Below are positions 37,280 to 49,594 of a stretch of DNA of 64,000 bases, one piece after another (position 1 is the stretch's first letter; every line of letters starts with the position of its first letter). The DNA comes from Thysanoteuthis rhombus (taxonomy: Eukaryota > Mollusca > Cephalopoda > Oegopsida > Thysanoteuthidae). Made by a program: the position numbers and the translations under genes. The notes beneath the pieces were generated by a model, which did not search any database, had not been told where the DNA came from, and was given only the letters and a program-made list of their open reading frames with translations. The DNA is taken from NCBI GenBank assembly GCA_963457665.1, contig OY735201.1, positions 33,924,918 through 33,988,917 on the forward strand, in the 5' to 3' direction.

Positions 37280-40200
37280 CAAATCTAAAGAAAAATTTTT
37301 AAGAAAAAAAATGAATCTTGGTTATCTTCCCTTATCTAACTGGGTATTCAGTGTGTCTTGCACAAACAATCTCACCCATCAAATACATGCCGCTGAAAAT
37401 TATGCAGAATAAAAGTGAAAAAAAAAGAAATACATTGCTGGCTTTGAGTCATGGCATCAATCACAAACTCTTCCAGAACAGCTCCCTGTGAATTCTGTTT
37501 AAAGTAATGCTTTGTTTTGTTGATGTATACAGCACCAGAGCCCGATTCTTTGGGAATTAAGGGCTGAAGATTTCCATTTGCTCTCTTTATGTCATAGCCA
37601 GTTTCCCTTTGTGAGCTCTTAACAAGTAATATTGGCTTTGTTTGTGTTGCGTATCCTTTCCAAATTTTGTTTTCCAAACACTGAAGTACCCATCTCCCAT
37701 TTTTTTTTTTCCTTAATAAATCATACTGCATTCCAAATGCCATTTTTCGTTTTATTTCTGATGCAATAATTATTTATTTTTGTTTCAGATGTTCTGACAA
37801 GGATTAACTAGTTATTATAATACAAATTATTTAAATCATATTGAATTTCAGAAGTTATTTTTTGTTATTTTACTTTCGTTAGTTTACTTCATTTATATGA
37901 TAACCAAATAATCTCCATTAAAATACCAAAACAAAAATAATCATTGCATTAGAAAATTAACGAAAAATAGCTTTTCACAATGCAATATTATTAATAATTA
38001 GGTAAAAAAAATGTAAGAGAGATGATTAAGTGTTTGGAATGCAAAATTTAAAAAGGATACTAAACATTCAAAAAAAGCCTGAATATCTTCCTGCCTTCGT
38101 GTAAAATGTATGGAATATCTCAAATTTATTTTCTGCAATTTTTTTGTTGGTTAATGAAATCCATTTGAAAATGAGATTTTTATGTGCTTTAAAAGAGAAA
38201 CACCAATTAGCCTTTTTATGATGAGGACAATTCTTTTTTTATGGTTGGTTGTTATTTACAATGGTTCAGTTCAGTCAGCTTCTTTTTATACCTTGTTTGA
38301 AATCTGATTTTTGGCCTCCATTATTTTTATTATAAAATGAATGAACAATTCATATCCAAAACGTATAAATTGCTTTTAGATGAAAATGTAGATTACTGTT
38401 TATACTCCTATAATGTTCAAACCCCCTCTTTTGCCATACAAATCATGGGTTTATCATATGCTCTGTATAATGTTTGAGTCTGGATTTTAAATTTACCCAT
38501 AATAGATTCAGCACATGTATTTTGAATTTTTGTAATTCAAAATTTTCCCTTTGTGTTAGTGTAAGGGAAAACTATCTGATAATTCGGGTTTCTAATTTGT
38601 TTTTGAAGGGTTTATTTATAATGATTGTTTTATCAAATGTTTTAAATAAGATACAGTATAACAGGTTTTTTTGTTTTTTTAACACCTTTCCCACAAATAG
38701 TGGTTCATTGTTGATAGGAAGCCAGAAGGAGGCAAGTCAGCTGAAGAAAGGTATACAATACCAATGTGGTGTGTAATGCAAATGGCCGCCACCATAGCCA
38801 ATGTTATTTTACAGGAAATGGAACTATTTATTGACTTCCTCTGTCTAAGTTGGACCTAAATGATATGCCTCTGAATTTACAGGCCTAGCCCCTAATTTTT
38901 ACTCTTTCAAAAGCATACCTTGCGTGAGTTTCGAACCCTGTATTATAGGTTTGAAAAATTGGTCTCAAAAAGTCGAACATTACATGAGTATATGCAGTAT
39001 GTTTGTTCATTTATTTTCATCTCAGCTTTTACTTCAAGTGCAGAGTAGTCATTTTACTATCAAGTGATAAAACTCCTTTGGAAATGAACTTCTACCATCA
39101 TTATTGGTTATTTCATGCTATACAGTTTTAATATTATCTAGTATTTAAGTTATATCAAATTGCTATGAAGATAAAATTGGCATCTATGATTTCCAGTCCA
39201 TAAAAGAATTTGACTGATGCTTATATTTGCAGATATTTTTTCTTGAAAAATGACCCTATTTAGAACACAGTTACTCATGTAAATGATATTTTCTGAGAGC
39301 AAATGTTTTGTTAGCGAAGATAATGCATTTATCTGTTTCTGTTTTGAAATTAATGAGATGGTAAATACATTTTTGAAAAAATACTAGCCGCAGATTTCAA
39401 TCATATCACAAATCTCCCTTGGAGTTTAAACCTATTGCTTAATTTTTATTTTGTGCTATTTTCCAGGGATCTTCTTCGGCCATTTCCTTATCATGTTTTG
39501 AAGGATTAGATTCTTTCTGATTTCTGCTGCTTGGATAATAGTCGTTTTATCTACCAGACATTCAGCCATTTTTATCTTGTGAATAGTAGACATTCATATC
39601 CATAAAAAACAGATTGTGTCAATATGTTATGTTGATATCAGAAATTAACTAACTAAAATTATATTATTAAAAAAAAAAGCTTCTTTCGATCTTTTGAATA
39701 TAAAATTCTGTTACCTTTTTTTCTTTTTCTTTTCGGTTGATAAGTTTAAATATTGCTACATGCTTTACTGCTCAGTTTTTGTTATTTTCACTCTGGATAA
39801 TCATTGAATTTTGACATTAGGGATTGATATATTAGCAATTTTCTAGGCTTTTCATTTTCTTGAAAACTTTTTCATATCAAATATTTTTTCATTCAATCTA
39901 TTTCATTTTCTCAATGTCAAATATTCTTCTCTTTTATCAAAACTAAAATATAAAAATATCAAATGCTAATATGCTTTTTCTATTCTCTTTTTCATATAAA
40001 GCCCAGCTTATATTTCAGAGACACCCCCATACTTCGGATTAAAATTTCACTATAAGTGATTCAGGTTAAGATATTAGTTTCTGCTCTTTTTTTAAAAATG
40101 TACTAATAACTATTGATATTTTAGAGTAAATGTTTTATGAGAGTAGGGTGTAATTAGCTTAAAGATTAAAACGTATCTATCTGAATATAAATGAATTTTT

Positions 40201-43200
40201 AAATATTTTGTACTTTCTACAACTATTTTAGCTCATATCAGCTAAAATATTTATATATTTAGACTATATGATTTATATTTGATTTTTAAATGCTAGATTC
40301 TTGTATATGTGCATGACTATAAGATTAGAAAATGTTTCCTTCAAAATCATGAAAAGAATTTTTCTTTGTTCATTTAATTTTTCATTTTCTCATCTCAACA
40401 AACACATTAGTTGCTAATATTCCATAGGACGTCCATTCTGTATGTTATATAGATGCCCAGAATATAACGGTGATATCTGATTCTAGCATATATTTATGAT
40501 TTTGTTTGTTTGAAGCAATTAGCTTCTAGATGTTCTATTTCACTTTACAATGTCTTAAAATGTATTTTCTGTACAAAATCACCATCATTTTGATCTGATA
40601 ATTTGTAATCTCAATATTTTGATATCATTTGAATCGGACATTATAAGCAATTCGACTTGGAGCAATAAATGTCTTTAAAATGCAAGAGTTCTATCGTACC
40701 TCAGATCTTCTAAACAAATTCAATAAACTCGATCATTTGTTGCATTTTTTAATATTTTTTTTAATTACAGAACTTGGAACCAAAAGTTTTGACCAGTGTT
40801 CAGTGCACTTTTAAAATGATTCACTCTAATTCTCCCATATTGATCTGATTACTCTTATAATTATGTACAGTGAATTCATTTTATTCCACTCTTTCATAAA
40901 ATTTTTTCAAAAGTTGCTTTTGAAATTTAAGTCATATTTCTGACTCCTAGATATCATCTTATTGAATAGAATATGTTCCCTAATATCAGCTGGACCATTT
41001 GTTTCCAAAAATTATTTATTCTTGACTACAGACTGCGAACAATGTTAATCATTTTCTCTACCAATGCTGGTAATTGGTTAATTCTATTGGCTACTTCACC
41101 AACCAGATTCATTGCTGTTAAGATGTAATTTTATTTTTCATATTTCTAAAACTATTTGCCTTTTGTTTTTCATATGCAAATTGGGAATTACTTTAAAATA
41201 CATATAATCACTAGTTCACAAAGTCAGATTTTTGTGAAAACCTTACTTACATTATATATGTAAAAAATTTACAATAAATTTGATGCTGGCATTAAAACTT
41301 GCTTTATTCTTCATAGGTAATTTCAATTTTGTAAAATTTAACTACTAACATTCATACTATAATATTTCAAATAATGAGGAAAAAATAGTTTATCAATTTT
41401 TAAATTATAGACAAATGAATTAAATTTTAGCATTTTGTAAAAATATCCATGTGCATAATTCTTTTCTTTTTTTAAAAAAGTTTATAATCCTTTTGGTTCA
41501 TTTTTTTATTTAAAGTTATTTATCATACATCGTCTTTCGAGGAAACTAGAGCAAAAAAATTATTTATTATAAATTAATGAATTCCCAGTTTTTTTTATTC
41601 ATTTAAGAAATATAAAAATTTTATTCCTTTCTATAATGGCTGAAATTGAAGTTTCAAATGATTTAATTTTTTTTCATCTTTTATGGCCAATCAAAGTTGT
41701 TTCTGAAAAAAAAAAAAACTAGAAAGTATAAGATATATTCTAGCATTTCTTCATCAAATACGTAACATGAAATTGAAAGCGATTTACTTTGATATCAGTT
41801 TTCAGTTTTACACACTGTGTTTCGTACAATCAAAAACATTAGAAAAATCTATTAAAACTTTACTTCTGACTTGAAATGTGATTAAATTATCCCAGCATCA
41901 AACTACATATCTTTTTTGTACAAATTTTGGTATAATTGATAATAAATTAAGTACGTAGTGTTCATCTTTCAAGAGGAAACCATGTAAACTGCATTATTAA
42001 AGAATGAAAAGGAAGTGTGAGTATTAATATTATTGATGAGTTGAATGAAATGTTTTAAGATTTGTAAAGGCTGCAAGAATCCTGTCTGCAAAATAAAGTA
42101 TCTCTTGAATAAGAAAGATTCTGATGAGCTTTTGTGATTTTTGTGGAAGTTTTGGGATAAGGCTATCTGAATCAATCAAATTTATGATTGGTTTTCATTG
42201 TATTGGCTTTTGAAGAGTACAACAACTAGCTTGTTTATTAGTCTCCAAATATAAACAGACTTATTGAAATTTGTACATTGAATTTTTGTATTTTGTTGAA
42301 GTGTTTTCTATAATGGTATTTTCCAGTAAGTTTGACTAATTTGAATTTTCTATTTTAAGAGCAGAAACAAATTGAGTTGATTCCCAAGTTCCATCCTGAA
42401 AAACATGCATTTCCTAACTAGTTTCACTTATTTCATTTCCATTCTAAAAATGAACCAGGCAATCCATTCAAAGAACACCTTCTAACCCTGTTGGAGAAAG
42501 GTTAATTTGTGAGTGTATAGCAAAGTAATCTTAATTGTATTCTGATAGTTGTAATAATTTACAAAATCTATTCCATGTTCATTGTTTTTGAAAAAAAAAT
42601 GCTGAGAATATGCTATATTAAATTTGAAATATGTAGAAAAGTACTGGTGTCAGTATTCTATGGCCAAGTCACTCAAATGTCTTATTTCTTGCCTGTTCAG
42701 TGTCAGCTTAAAACAAAGCAATAATTTAATCATCAACCAATAATAATCCATATCTTGAATACAGGATTTGAGCAATCTCTATTTTTTTAAGTAAATTGAA
42801 TTATTGTTTGCAATACTAGTTTCAAATCTCAGAATTTTCATATTAAGAACTACTATTCCTTCACCCCACAGAATCATCATTAGCTTTAGGTCACTATTCA
42901 GGGATATTATTGTACAAAATAATTCTATTTCACAAGTGTTTACAAAATCCTGCACGTATAGATGTTATGAATAACCAGCCACAAGTTTCTGTTGTCTGCA
43001 CAGCAAATTAACTTTCTGTCAGCCCCCAATTAGCAGCATCAGCTTGAAAGTAGGTGTCATTAGAACGTGTAACAGTTTGCTGAGGTCAATTTTCCCCATA
43101 GTATCCAAAGAATGTTTTAAAATCTTTTGAAGCAAGGTCACTGTCTCAAGATTTTTTTCTCTGTTGGACCACTTATCTTTCTAGACTGATTTGTCATCTC

Positions 43201-43396
43201 TAGAGAAATCAAGTTATCTTTGTATAAATCATATGCATGATTGTTTCAACAGAAACGCCCCCAATATGTCTTTTTCATGTGATGCAGGTGACCCATTGTG
43301 TATGGGTTTGATTGCCTACAAAATTCTTTTACGAAAGAACCAAGTTGTTTTGATTTCATTCTCCACTCACAGAATAAACACAAAAAAACTATAAAT
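37280..43396. other. AT-rich stretch beyond MICAL
   Basis: Apart from the minus-strand ORF at 37372-37743 and a possible alternative MICAL terminal exon at 39467-39509, I see only AT-rich DNA with short chance frames. Confidence 0.45.
37372..37743 (-). CDS. hypothetical ORF, 123 codons, convergent to MICAL
   Basis: The minus strand has an uninterrupted frame from a true ATG (37743) to a stop at 37372. It starts MAFGMQYDLLRKKKNGRWVL and contains GYDIKRANGNLQPLIPKESG and QGAVLEEFVIDAMTQSQQ. Composition is mixed and protein-like for most of its length, unlike the Ile/Phe/Tyr/Asn-rich chance frames around it. The last 20 or so codons (FFFTFILHNF) look like a pyrimidine tract ending in CAG, followed 17 nt later by GGTGAGA. 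The real exon may therefore end before that tract, with a tiny exon after it. No family was recognised. It could be a 3' exon of a minus-strand gene or a decayed retrocopy. It lies about 450 bp beyond the MICAL stop. Confidence 0.35.
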   Translation of the reverse strand: MAFGMQYDLLRKKKNGRWVLQCLENKIWKGYATQTKPILLVKSSQRETGYDIKRANGNLQPLIPKESGSGAVYINKTKHYFKQNSQGAVLEEFVIDAMTQSQQCISFFFTFILHNFQRHVFDG

Positions 43397-43404
43397 GCCA
43401 GATG

Positions 43405-43577
43405 CAGGGTTGCCAGATTAGGCTACAAAGAGAGATAACCCAAACTTTATCTCAAGAGACTTGCCCAACACAGGCATTGGGATAGCATCAAATTTGAAAA
43501 TCAGACAAGTCTGGAGGCAGCGGTTCAATACCAGCCTCAACTTAGCATATTCTCGGTAGCTCAATCTGGCAACCCTG
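43405..43577. mobile_element. hAT-like MITE, copy 5 (best preserved ends)
   Basis: Starts CAGGGTTGCCAGATTAGGC and ends CAATCTGGCAACCCTG. It is flanked on both sides by a perfect 8-bp duplication, GCCAGATG (43397-43404 and 43578-43585). 173 bp. The 8-bp duplication and CAGGG ends are typical of hAT elements; P-type elements also make 8-bp duplications. Confidence 0.85.
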
Positions 43578-43585
43578 GCCAGATG

Positions 43586-46500
43586 TTCAAGTAATGTATA
43601 TGGATAATGAAAATCTAGTCAAAGCTTTGCTAATGGCCTTTACTTTATGATCATTTATTTTTTGTTTACACTTTTTCCTCATCTTACACCTTAATAAACA
43701 ATGGATTTGTAAATAGCTTTTATGCTCTGTTTGTTGTTCCTTTTTTCTTATTCAGTATTTTGATTTTTGTATTATTTAAACTGTTGCAATTAAAAATATC
43801 TACAAATGAATTGCAAGTTTTAGAGATGCAGTGAATCTCGTTTAATATTTCAGTTATGCATTTCTTTAGTATAATGTTTATTTCGTACTTTTAAACAATT
43901 TCTGTTGAATACAAATGTGAAGTTTTTTTTAGCTTTCACTTATGATAATCAGTTTATCGTTCCTTCTTATAGAGTGAGGATTTTATCTTGTGAATCTCAA
44001 AAATGTCACTTCATTATAGGATGTATAGGCTAACATCATAGTGACTTAGAGGCAATTTATTCTAGTCTTATACATGCATTAAAAACTGTATTTCGAATCT
44101 CAAATCATGAAATGATATCAGTTTTTATATCCTGCATTCACCATATTATCAATATAATGATGAAGATTGGAAACTGTTGATTTAAACATACTTCATCATT
44201 GTACATATTCATATTGTATATATTAGATTTTACAAGTACGAGACTGATTGGTATGAAGAAGTGCACTTGATCTTCAACATGAGTATTTTCGTAATTAGAT
44301 ACTTGGAAGTTTTGCTCGCGCAAACACATCACATTCTAAACCTTATCTAATGGATACACATTTATTTTTAAGTTATTGAAAACAAATATCATTATTAAAG
44401 GAAGTAGCAAGTGAATTTAAAAATCACATGATCATTGTTCTCTTTTCTTTTCAAACCAAATAATGAAGTATTTAAGTTACAAAACACTATCTTTTCTCGC
44501 ATATAAATAGGATTTTTATTGTGCATAATAATGTAATTGCCATTGAATTACTGTTTTTCACTTTTACTTTTGGTATGACTATTAACATTCCTGAAATCTC
44601 ATGTACAAATACTTTTATTCAAAATTGGTCAAAAAAATTCACCATTGCCATTCTCATAATTCAATTTTTTTTTTTTTTCTAATAAAAACAACAAAAAAAA
44701 AAGTCTTAAAAGGAAAAATTTTTATTAGGAAACCTCTGAGGTTCAATTCTGGATCAAATATCTATGAGATGCAGTAATTTTAGTGAAATAAATTCAGTGT
44801 AAGATATTTTTTTTGAAATATAAAAGACATTTGTAGCAATAAGCAAGAACCACAAGTTCAACAATACATCCACCGTAGAAGGAGGAGGAAGAGGACAAGG
44901 AACAGCAAGTAGTCTTCCTTTGATTCAATTCTCCTACTTGTAAAATATGAAATATTCTGCAAGTATTATTTTTAATAAGAATTGTAAACGACCATTTTTT
45001 TTTTTTTTTTTTTTTCTTCTTCAGGCTTTTTCTATTATGACACCATTAGCAGCTGGAAATTTTTTTTTCATTTAGTGACATTATACCTTTTAATAACATT
45101 ATACCTTCCTTTTTATTTCCATTGTTTAACATAAGTGGGAATGACAGACCGACTGAATAACATCTAATATAAGTATGTGGACACCTAAAAATTGAAAATA
45201 AATAAAATTAGCTAAACCAAAAGTTTACCAATTTAGATCTTCAAAATAAATACCGAATATATTTGCCATCACAGTCAATAATTGAACAACCCTAGCATCA
45301 ACCTTCAAAGTTATGTAAAATAAAAATTCCATCAAAGAATAAATATGGTCAGAATAAATTCTATTTATGACGTCACTGATGTTTGCCAGTAGAAAGCATT
45401 TTAAATAGAGTGAAGAAACATCTTGATTTTCCAGAATCTAGCCATCAATAAACCTTTCAAAATGCCCCCCCCCCTTGCCGGTCCAAAAAGTTTTTTATTT
45501 TTTATCAAAACATTTTTAGAAGGCACTCAGTAGAGAACTGATGCCAATTTTCAAGTCTGTTGACAAAACAGCATGGCCAGGAGCACTGGAACACATGAAC
45601 ATGCACACATAAGAAAAAGGATAGAACACTTTGCCACCTTTGGTGGCTGCAGTTGTTCAATTAGTCACAAAAGGCTGAAATTCAGTTTATTTGATTCTTC
45701 CTATTTTTATCAGTATTAGCATCAATTATTGAGCCAACTAGTTTTGTTTATAAATGCTGGCATCCCCTGTTATAAAATAGTAGTTGGGGTCCAAAAAAAA
45801 ACCATCTCATTATAATTGATCTGTGACTACTGCAAGGTAGGTATGGGAAATATTCAAGGGCAGGCGATTGGTGAAAGACAACATCTATCATATAAAACCT
45901 GAGTTAGATTTGAACAAAAAAACTAAGAAATACTTTAATGTGTGTTTTTTTTAATTAAATATTGCGACCAAAATAACTACAATATACTATAAAGTATACC
46001 AAATTTAGGTATTTAAAAACAAATATTTGGATATCTATTTACATCTATGATGACCATCAGTCTCTGCTCTTTCACATACCCTTGTACCTGTGGGAAAAGT
46101 TCAATCTTTTAAAAAAAAAATTTTTTTAAGTTTTGTTCATGATTCTGTCATCAAATGAGCTTTAAAAATTATTCTTAAGCTGAAATATCAGGCTTATGGG
46201 TTCAAAGGAAAATTTTGTTCTCATGTTTTTTTGGACGAGTTGGGGGAGGGGGTAATATAGGTCAAAATGCAAGGGTTCACCTCCCACCTGCCTTATATTA
46301 CAAACCGTGACATACCCGGAGACGTCTGCAATACATTATCACTTCTTGTTGAAAATCAAAATTAAAAGATATTTCTTGTCTATATATAAGTAAATTCAAT
46401 AGTATTTTAAATCTCTTATGTGTAGTAAATAATTCTATGACCTATGAGGAATATTGGATATTATAAATAAAGGGGCTAAATCTATCTCAACCTATGATTT

Positions 46501-47677
46501 TAGTACTCTATACACACAAACTCCTTATGTAGATCAAAGAATTGAATAAAATAATATACTTGGCTTTTGCAGGAAGAAATAGTAAATAAATTGAGTTCTG
46601 GTATAAAACAAAAAAAGGCAAGACTTTGTGGGCTGTACCCTTAAGGCAATAGTTAGTCATCTTATTAGGGAATGTTAAATGTTTAAAATAGGTAAAATAT
46701 TTCCTTAGATCATAGGAGTCCCTATGGAAATCGATCCTGTGCTTTACTGGACAAATTTGTATTTACATTGGCATGAATACATATATTCATATTGTTTTTA
46801 ATCAGAACTGCTATGAAGTTAGCATGTTTATTTTCTAGGTTGTACCTGTGTTATTAATGACTCATGTACTCTTAATGATGGAAGAAAATTTGGAAAATCA
46901 TATAGTTATATGTACGCGAAGGACCTTGAACTAAAGTGTAAACATAACCCAAATGCAAGGTACATTACTAGATTTAAATATTAGAATCAAGATGGAATGT
47001 AGGTCTATAAATTGTTTGATGAACGGGACTCATTTCCATCCCATATCATATGTATACCATTTAGAACAATTAGTATTCCATCTTATATGTTTTATATAAC
47101 TATACTATCATGACATTTGAGAATAGCTAGAGCTACTCCTGGAGAATTGTTTCATTACTTGAAAGAATGGTCGATCAAGACAGTGAAATTAGTAAGACTT
47201 ATAGATAATTCAATAAGGCCACGACCAGACATCCTGATACCTTTAAAACTTATTAACTTGACCAAAATGAAATAATAGCAAAAATTCAAGAATATGATCA
47301 CAAGAGTATAAACAGAAAATAGATGAATAATGTATATTAAATGAATCAATTCAGGAAAATTAACTTGAAGGTGAGTGCAAGAAAATAATGAAATTCCTCA
47401 ATTAAATATGTTGGTAGAAAATTAATTCGGAGTTTTTCTGTGTAACCAGTTTTCTTGAAGATGATATCATAAGCTGGTTTGCATGCAGTCTCAGATTTAA
47501 CCCAACATAATGGATTGAATATTCACATAGGTGAACACTCAATAGAATTGACACAAACAGTGAGTCATATCTGTTGTTATATTACTAATCCCTCCTCACT
47601 GAATAAATATCAAATGAAATGATGTGTAGTATAGAATAACATCCATACACAATACATTTTGATAATATCCTAAACTG
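43586..47677. other. AT-rich stretch without recognised genes
   Basis: Contains homopolymer runs (T-run near 45000, C-run near 45467) and a purine-rich GGA patch near 44880. No coding or splice-bounded segment was recognised. Confidence 0.45.
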
Positions 47678-47901
47678 CTTCCCCGAGACTGGGCTAGGTA
47701 GATTTTGTGAGGGCCCAGACGAATCCTAGGCCCTATATGCTTAGCAATGCCTCAGTGACCCTTCATCGACAACAACATTGTACCAGCACCTAGGCTGATT
47801 GTTTTCTTAGCCTAAAGGCCGACAAAGCACAGATCAACTTCACAGCCCAAGGGAGTCAAAAAAAGATGCAACACTTCGATCTTGGCCAAAAGGCTGATCT
47901 T
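47678..47901 (-). mobile_element. U2 snRNA-headed repeat, unit B
   Basis: Read on the minus strand, the unit opens with GATCAGCCTTTTGGCCAAGATC and GAAGTGTTGCATCT, a mutated U2 5' end (CGGCCUUUUGGCUAAGAUCAAGUGUAGUAUCU). A non-U2 body follows with TCACTGAGGCATTGCTAAGC, CCTAGGATTCGTCTGGGCCC and ACAAAATCTACC. The body is shared with unit A, so this is an interspersed repeat rather than a functional U2 gene. Confidence 0.65.
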
Positions 47902-47917
47902 TTTATTTGTAATAGGA

Positions 47918-48137
47918 TGGTGCTGCACTGGGGTGGACAGCTTCCCCCAGACTGGCCAGGTAATTTTGTGAGGCCCAGGACGAATCCCAGGCTCCTGATG
48001 CTTAGCAATGCCTCAGTGACCCTTCATCAGCATTGCACCAGCACTTGGGCTGATCGAGTTCTCAGCCTAAAGGCTGACAAAGAGCATCAAAGAGTAGATA
48101 CTACACTTTGATCTTAGCCAAGAAAGGCTGAGGAGCT
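47918..48137 (-). mobile_element. U2 snRNA-headed repeat, unit A
   Basis: On the minus strand it starts CTCAGCCTTTCTTGGCTAAG and continues ATCAAAGTGTAGTATCT. This keeps the U2 stem-loop I region and the GTAGTA branch-site recognition sequence. Next come CAGCCTTTAGGCTGAGAA, GTGCTGGTGCAATGCTGATG, TCACTGAGGCATTGCTAAGC and GGGATTCGTCCTGGGC. It lies head-to-tail with unit B, separated by a few bases. The Sm-site and 3' half of U2 are absent. Confidence 0.7.
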
Positions 48138-48780
48138 CACAGTAGATTTTATTCATCTAAATAATACAAACTCACAAATATACAAATTATTTTTTACAGT
48201 GAAATTGAAAAAAGAATACATCGATTCAAAGAATATACGCAAGATGCAAGAGAAATGCACAATCTGGATGTGACATGAAGTCGCACAGTAGATGACTCTT
48301 TTCCCATCCCACCATATACACATCACTTTCTTCGGATCAAGACCAGCCTTTGGTATGATTAGTAGTAATTTATTTTACTTAACCTTTGATCTCTTTCATT
48401 CAACAATGTTTTAAAGTATACAATTTTCATCTCTCATCACAATTTAAGAATTGGAACATTTTTGTTATGTTCATGTCATACATAGAAATTTAGTATTGGG
48501 CATCGAAAACAAAGGGACAGATTTTGAATATTGAAAAAAATTTATGTCTTAAAAGTCAAAACAGAAGGGGGGAATCATAAAATAATATGAGGAGAAAATT
48601 AGGTCACCTTCCAAAAATCTCTGAGAATAATTGGGCATCTCACTTGATGCCTGGTGATATCACAGAGTAATAGTTCATTTCCTTTGTCTCAAATCTCAAT
48701 ATAAGCTGTCATTATTCGCTGGTCAGAGGAATTCATATCAGTTGTAAGTCATTGCTGCTGCTGCATTTAGAGAACGATCT
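48138..48780. other. stretch without recognised genes
   Basis: No exon or repeat was recognised. It lies just beyond the 3' side of the minus-strand gene's last exon seen here. Confidence 0.35.
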
Positions 48781-48787
48781 AACCAAA

Positions 48788-49016
48788 TCAACCTTCTAAA
48801 TTAGAGCATAAATTACATTGGCTATGAAATAAATAAAGAATGTTTGATGTGTCTCCTTGAGGAATTGTTTGACTTGCCATTACATCAAATATCAAGAACG
48901 TAAAACATAACACTCTTCTCGATGCATCAACTTCATTTTGAAGAAAATTGCCTGATATCCTGTTGACATTTACATCCACCAGCTCCAAGGGTAGTGAATT
49001 CTGCTCTGCAGTCGAT
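48788..49016 (-). CDS. downstream exon of the same minus-strand gene (3' border unsure)
   Basis: The acceptor is CCTCATTTTTTCCCAG on the minus strand. The frame fixed by the upstream 34-nt exon reads STAEQNSLPLELVDVNVNRI and then SGNFLQNEVDASRR, and remains open to a TGA at 48788. Either this is the terminal exon, or the exon ends earlier, for example at AGA|GTGTTA or GAT|GTAATG, since the last 30 codons (VLCFTFLIFDV...) look less coding. The family is unrecognised. Confidence 0.45.
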
Positions 49017-49560
49017 CTGGGAAAAAATGAGGCACTGCATCACAATATGGGAGGGGGGTATTTGTTTATTATTTGGAGCGCACAGTTTTAGGTAATGGGA
49101 GGACATTATATCTCAATCAACTATTTGATTGCCTGTATAGATAAGTTTGTGCAGCATTCCCAATCTGTTATGGTGAATCAACTTTCTATAGCGATAGGCT
49201 ATAACTATTCAATTGGGTCACTCTGAAAATCTATGGAGGACATCTGACTAAAAAAAAGTAGTATTATCTCTGATTACAAATGGCATAAGATAATGGAAGA
49301 AAATAATCGTTTTCAGAATGATAAAAGTAAACTCTGTAAATGAATAAATGAACATAAAATAATTTCTTATGTGTTTGTATTGTTCCTTGGTTACCAATTG
49401 TCATCTGCAATAAAAGGTATTTAGTGATCGACAGTCTTAGTCAAATAAAAAAAAATGTTGGTTCAAGTTTCCATCTAGTTTTATCTCTATCAGAAGGAAT
49501 ATAAACTAAATGCAAGAAGCCACCTGCTAATAAGAATTCCTGTGTTATTCTTCCACTTAC

Positions 49561-49594
49561 CTAATTGCTAAATGCAACTTTTCACGCACGTGCA
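49561..49594 (-). CDS. internal 34-nt exon of the same minus-strand gene (candidate)
   Basis: On the minus strand, acceptor CTTTTTTTCCTATATGCTCCTAG is followed by 34 nt and the strong donor GTAAGTGG. In the only fully open frame it reads xHVREKLHLAI plus AG of the next codon (phase 1 in, phase 2 out). The next exon (49016) starts with the single base needed to complete that codon (AG|A), giving HVREKLHLAIRSTAEQ. At least one exon between this and the first exon (phase 0 out to phase 1 in) is missing from my reading. Confidence 0.5.

Noticed and set aside
47860-48137. Functional U2 snRNA gene
   Set aside because: Only the 5' region resembles U2; the Sm site and 3' stem-loops are missing and the downstream body is a repeat shared by three copies.
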